A DNA stretch of 64,000 bases, taken from NCBI GenBank assembly GCA_964016985.1, contig OZ024827.1, forward strand, positions 75,278,953-75,342,952, in the 5' to 3' direction. The notes under the pieces are model-generated. The model did no database searches, had not been told where the DNA came from, and saw only the letters and a list, made by a program, of their open reading frames with translations. The position numbers and the translations under genes are program-made. The stretch comes from Anodontia alba. Lineage: Eukaryota; Mollusca; Bivalvia; Lucinida; Lucinidae. Below are positions 60,243 through 64,000 of this stretch, in pieces. The stretch's first letter is position 1, and each line of letters begins with the position of its first letter.

Positions 60243-60597
60243 CACCAGATCCAATGAGCTACTTGCGCAGCTTGGCATTGAGGATCTGGACCTCATTCTG
60301 AAGGAGAGGAGGTATGGACATGTGGAATGCTCCAATGGTGCAGTCAAGACAGCCTTTGACCTACAGGTTGCTGGAAAGCATGGGCCTTGGAGGCCCAAGA
60401 TGACACGGAAGCAGCTGACAGAGAGGGATTGCAGAGAGTGGAAGCTCTTAGCTATTGACCCTTATGATAGACATACCTGTAGATTTGGTGTGAGATCTGC
60501 CATGCTTGCAGCAAGCCAGCTACCTGAAAGTGGGGCCCACTGATGTGGATGTTGCTCCTGTACATGCACCTTAATAAAAAAATCTGATGATGATGAT
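60243..60597 (+). pseudogene. RTE-like LINE copy 3, C-terminal end and tail
   Basis: SNELLAQLGIEDLDLILKER, GHVECSNGAVKTAFDLQVAG and RPKMTRKQLTERDCREWKLL, as in copy 1. Ends with (GAT)n at about 60580-60597. Confidence 0.8.
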
Positions 60598-60800
60598 CTC
60601 TCAATATGATTCCAGGAGCGAGCATCAGGCCAGCCTACCACAAGTTAGTATGACTAGATATGTACTGAAGTCATTTCACTATGAGGCTGCCTGGATATGG
60701 AACAGTCTGCCTAATAATATACCAACAGCAGAGTTATATCCTCAGTTCAAGAGGCTGATCTGTACCTGGGACGCCGTCAACTGCAAGTTTACTTCATAGT
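60598..60800 (+). pseudogene. outer Jockey/CR1-like LINE, right part
   Basis: SQYDSRSEHQASLPQVSMTR, YVLKSFHYEAAWIWNSLPNN and IPTAELYPQFKRLI, the usual C-terminus (SF.YEAA..WNSLPN.I..A.....FK.L). The text continues in frame from NYSKVS at 58173. TCTCT on both sides of the insertion may be a 5 bp target duplication. Confidence 0.8.
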
Positions 60801-60856
60801 CAGCCTAGTTTTTAAATCGTTATTATTTCTATTTATTTATCCTCTTAATGTCCTTG

Positions 60857-61097
60857 GCCCAGTTGTTCAAAGCGTCGTTAGCTTACAGGCTTGTTAAGGG
60901 TCATTTCATTAACTGTTTTAGCGGATTCAATATACAATATTCTGATATTTTTTGCTGAAAAAATGTGAGTAGCTTTTGCACTGCAAAAGCTACTCACATT
61001 TTTTCAGCAAAAAATTTCAGAATATTTGCGTATCACTCGATGCAAATTTTAACGAATCGTTAACTAACGATGTCGTTAGCTTTGAACAACTGGGCCC
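60857..61097. repeat. foldback frame K, copy 5
   Basis: GGCCCAGTTGTTCAAAGCGT to TTTGAACAACTGGGCCC. The central 55-base hairpin (60954-61008) is identical to that at 41320-41374. Confidence 0.88.
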
Positions 61098-61189
61098 TTG
61101 TCTTTGACTTATTTTAGCTCAAATGCATATTCTTATTAGCTTCATCTGCAGGCTGGGGTTTCCAATCTTATGGCATGATGTCATATATA

Positions 61190-61555
61190 TCGTATTCAAC
61201 CTAATTACCGCACTGTGCGCATAGGTTTTTCAAAAATGCTGGGAAAACTTGTGGTAAAATAGGTACAGTGTACCTACCTATACTAAAGGTACACTTTAAA
61301 AAAACTGCGAAAAGACTAATAATGCTTACGCGATGTTTTTGTATGTTTTTTTTTTAATTTTCTTTATAAAGCATATGTTGTGGGTACTCATTTGAATTGC
61401 ATTGACAAGTCGATGCAATTCAAATGGGTACACACAACATATGCCCATATGAAGAAGTAAACAAAAATTACACTGGCTGTAATCTGACGACTACGGAATT
61501 GCTTGAATGTGCGCTTATAGGAGCATGTGCGGTAATTAGGTCGAATGCGGTACTA
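61190..61555. repeat. foldback frame L, full copy
   Basis: CGTATTCAACCTAATTACCG to GTGCGGTAATTAGGTCGAAT, centre ATTGACAAGTCGATGCAATT. Flanking TA on both sides. Confidence 0.82.
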
Positions 61556-61699
61556 TAATTTTATCAGCATCTTATTTCAGATATGTATGTATTGTACAGT
61601 GTTTACTGTGATAATTTTATTCTTGTGATATTTAAATTTCTTCTTGATTTACCTTTGTTTGTAAAGCTCTACTGGGCTTATGCTGACTAGTTCTTTATA

Positions 61700-62432
61700 G
61701 CAAGCACAGCTCATGACGAAAAGCGTGTTGCGAACGAAGTGAGCTCTCTATGGTAGAGAATATGATCAAGGAAAAGTAACATACAACGACATATACTTTT
61801 CTGTAGAAATCGCTCTGACCAATTTTCTTCCTTTTTTCTTCCCGGAAGTTGTCACCGGAAGTTGGCAGAACTGACTGGGTACCGCTATTCACAAAATTTG
61901 GGTCTCACTAATAAGCATCATGAAATGACAAGAAACGAGTGTCAATAAGTGTCACAAACATATTTTGCTGATTATTTTTATTATTTATTATTGACTTACA
62001 TATATTTTCATATACTGATAGTCATTCTTTAATGATGCTGTGAAGGACTTTTGAAGAGACTACAGATAGGTCTGTACTGTGCTCGCATTTAGGCTAAGCC
62101 TATTTTCATATTAGTGAGCTCTACGGTAGAGAATATAATCAAGGAAAAGTAACATACAACAATATATACTTTCAGCAGAAATCGCTCTGACCAATTTTCT
62201 TCCTTTTTCTTCCCGGAAGTTGTCACCAGAAGTTGGCAGAACTGATTGGGGAGGTCTCACTAATAAGTATCACGAAGTGACAAGAAACAAGTGTCAATAA
62301 GTATCACAAACATATTTCGCTGATTATTTTTATTTTTATGATTTATTATTGATTTTCATATATCTTTTATAGCGAGCACGTCGCAAACGAAGTGAGCTCT
62401 ACGGTAGAGAATATGATCATGGAAAAGTAACA
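61700..62432. repeat. tandem repeat of about 370-390 bp, two and a part copies
   Basis: GAAGTGAGCTCT, GGTAGAGAATATGATCAAGG, AAGTAACATACAAC, ATCGCTCTGACCAATTTTCT and CACAAACATATTT recur at 61735, 62113 and 62388. Confidence 0.82.
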
Positions 62433-62439
62433 GGTCAGT

Positions 62440-62710
62440 GTTTTCCTTGGACCAAATCACTTGGACCATTGGACCTTGGACTGGTCCAAGTGATTATCAG
62501 TTGGACCAAATGGGGTGTATTCCTTGGACCAATTCCAGTTGGACCAAGTCATAAATACCATGTTTTTTCAACTAAAGTAATATGTATCTATGTAAATTGT
62601 ATTCATTTTGTTTATTTACTTTTTTATATTTTATTTTTATTTATTTATTTATTTATTTTTTTTTTTTTTTTACTTTTGATAAAACAATTTTAATTGAGAT
62701 AATTTGATAT
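62440..62710. repeat. TTGGACCAA repeat, copy 1
   Basis: CTTGGACCAAATCACTTGGA, GGTCCAAGTGATTATCAGTT and ATTCCTTGGACCAATTCCAG form many overlapping palindromes; followed by an AT-rich part ending TTTTGATAAAACAATTTTAA. Confidence 0.8.
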
Positions 62711-62804
62711 TTTCAATTTTTGAAAACATTATTATTTTGTGAAGGCTAATATTTTCACACTAAATCCACTCGTTTCGACAATCAAACGTTTTAAGGCTAA
62801 GTAG

Positions 62805-63092
62805 TCTGTATAAAATTTTCAGCAGATACCGGTAACATTTTGATGTTGTTGTTTTTTGGTTTTTTGTTGTCTTTTTTTTTTTTTTTTTTTTTGTTGTTTT
62901 TTTTTTTTTGTCCTGAAAACAAACTTTGGCATTTCATACAAATTGTCTCCACAGGATTTAACATTCCATGCAAGTTGTCTTCAGTGGAGACAATTTCATG
63001 AAATGCCAAAACCTGTTTTATGGGGAAAAATAAGACAAACTGTCATCAATTTGTCATCTGCTGAATTAAATCAGAGAGTAGTAAAGGTTCAA
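62805..63092. repeat. foldback frame J with T tracts
   Basis: TATAAAATTTTCAGCAGATA to AATCAGAGAGTAGTAAAGGTT. The (T)n GTTG stretch (62840-62910) inflates the left arm. Confidence 0.72.
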
Positions 63093-63307
63093 CTGGGCCC
63101 CGAATTGGACCAAGTACATGTATTAAGTTATATATTAATCTGAACTTCCAATAACAAATTGTCTTTACCAAGAAAATATTATTATTATTATTATTTACAT
63201 TATTTTAGTTGTATATAAATGGCTGGGACTTACCATTTCATTGTAGGTTATTCTCACTTATTTTATTTTAACTTTCCTATTAAAAATGCATTTTGCAGTG
63301 CACTGAG

Positions 63308-63540
63308 TTAAAGCCCTGTATTCCTTAGACCAAATCACTTGGACCTTGGACTGCAGGTCCAAGTGATTATCAGTTGGACGAAATGGGGTGTATTCCTTGG
63401 ACAAGTTCCAGTTGGACCAGGTATATACCTGTTGGACCATATTAAACTATATTTTTATAACTAAATAATATATATCTACGTAAATATCTATATTTTTTTT
63501 TCTTTTATTTCTTTTGATAAAACAATTTTGAGATAATTGG
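63308..63540. repeat. TTGGACCAA repeat, copy 2
   Basis: Direct repeat of 62440-62710: same order of CACTTGGACCTTGGACTGCA, GGTCCAAGTGATTATCAGTT, GGGGTGTATTCCTTGGAC and TTGATAAAACAATTTTGAGA. Confidence 0.82.
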
Positions 63541-63607
63541 AAAGTGGGGTAAACTCATTTGTTCTTTCTGTCTTTGTTCCTTTCTTCAGAGACATACCTA
63601 CTATTTC

Positions 63608-63818
63608 TTAACCTTTACCACTCTCTGGGCTAATTCAGCAGACAACAAATTGGTGATAGTTTTATTATTTTTCCAAGAAACAGGGGTGACATTTCATGCA
63701 AATTGTCTCCACTGAGACAGTTTGCATGAAATATCACATCCTGTGTTCTGGGAAAATAAGAAAAAAAAAATCAAAATGTCTTCTGCTGAAAAATTTACCC
63801 AGAGTACTAAGCATCAAA
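63608..63818. repeat. foldback frame J, full copy
   Basis: TTAACCTTTACCACTCTCTG to CAGAGTACTAAGCATCAA; ends fit the frame J consensus. Confidence 0.82.
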
Positions 63819-63914
63819 GAATCCCATTTTTTGACTAAAAAGGGTGATTTTCGCATTGCATTCTGACATTCCATATGTGTTAGAAAAAAAAAAAAAAAGG
63901 TTTTATAATCACTT

Positions 63915-63918
<4 letters not shown>

Positions 63919-64000
<82 letters not shown>
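63919..64000. repeat. (AT)n microsatellite to the window end
   Basis: More than 40 AT units. The true length may be longer since the window stops in it. Confidence 0.98.

Noticed and set aside
61695..61892. first exon of the SLC38A7-like gene
   Set aside because: A 65-codon minus ORF in a tandem repeat; no matching phase-1 donor and no family similarity.

Overview
This is animal nuclear DNA: two spliced genes with GT-AG introns, non-LTR retrotransposon remnants, tRNA-derived SINEs and an extreme density of foldback elements. The repeat style (hairpin MITEs, arrays of 130-180 bp modules, SINEs ending in CAACACAAAC) and the diverged animal proteins suggest a mollusc, most likely a bivalve. That placement is inference. 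No bacterial, organellar or viral gene was recognised. Layout: 1-6440 holds the 3' end of a plus-strand gene for CTU1, the catalytic subunit of the cytosolic tRNA 2-thiolase. Four exons can be joined in phase; the 5' part lies left of the window. From about 7 to 27 kb is a convergent intergenic region made almost wholly of repeats: a pogo/Tigger-type element with a broken DNA-binding-domain ORF, an RTE-like LINE split by a modular repeat, several module arrays, SINEs, MITEs and a 1242 bp hAT-type element with an 8 bp target duplication. From 57,035 down to 27,272 on the minus strand runs a gene for an SLC38A7 (SNAT7)-like amino acid transporter. Eight phase-compatible exons encode 424 residues from the first transmembrane segment to the stop. 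Its introns hold most of the remaining repeats. The first coding exon, probably about 40-50 codons, was not found. From 57.4 to 64 kb is a nest of retrotransposons (an RTE-like copy inside a Jockey/CR1-like one, with further elements inside that), tandem repeats and a terminal (AT)n tract. The two genes are convergent and have no evident functional link: CTU1 acts in tRNA wobble-uridine thiolation, SNAT7 in lysosomal glutamine/asparagine export. Points of most interest: (1) one palindromic core of about 67 bp recurs inside at least six different outer MITE frames, several bounded by TTAA+CCC, one by TA, and one chimeric; (2) an in-frame 57 bp tandem duplication across a splice acceptor of the SLC38A7-like gene gives two identical acceptors; (3) that same intron has a GC donor; (4) a 2.16 kb element is bounded by arrays of CCCCTAGGGG palindromes; (5) several insertions with clear target-site duplications give a readable order of events.
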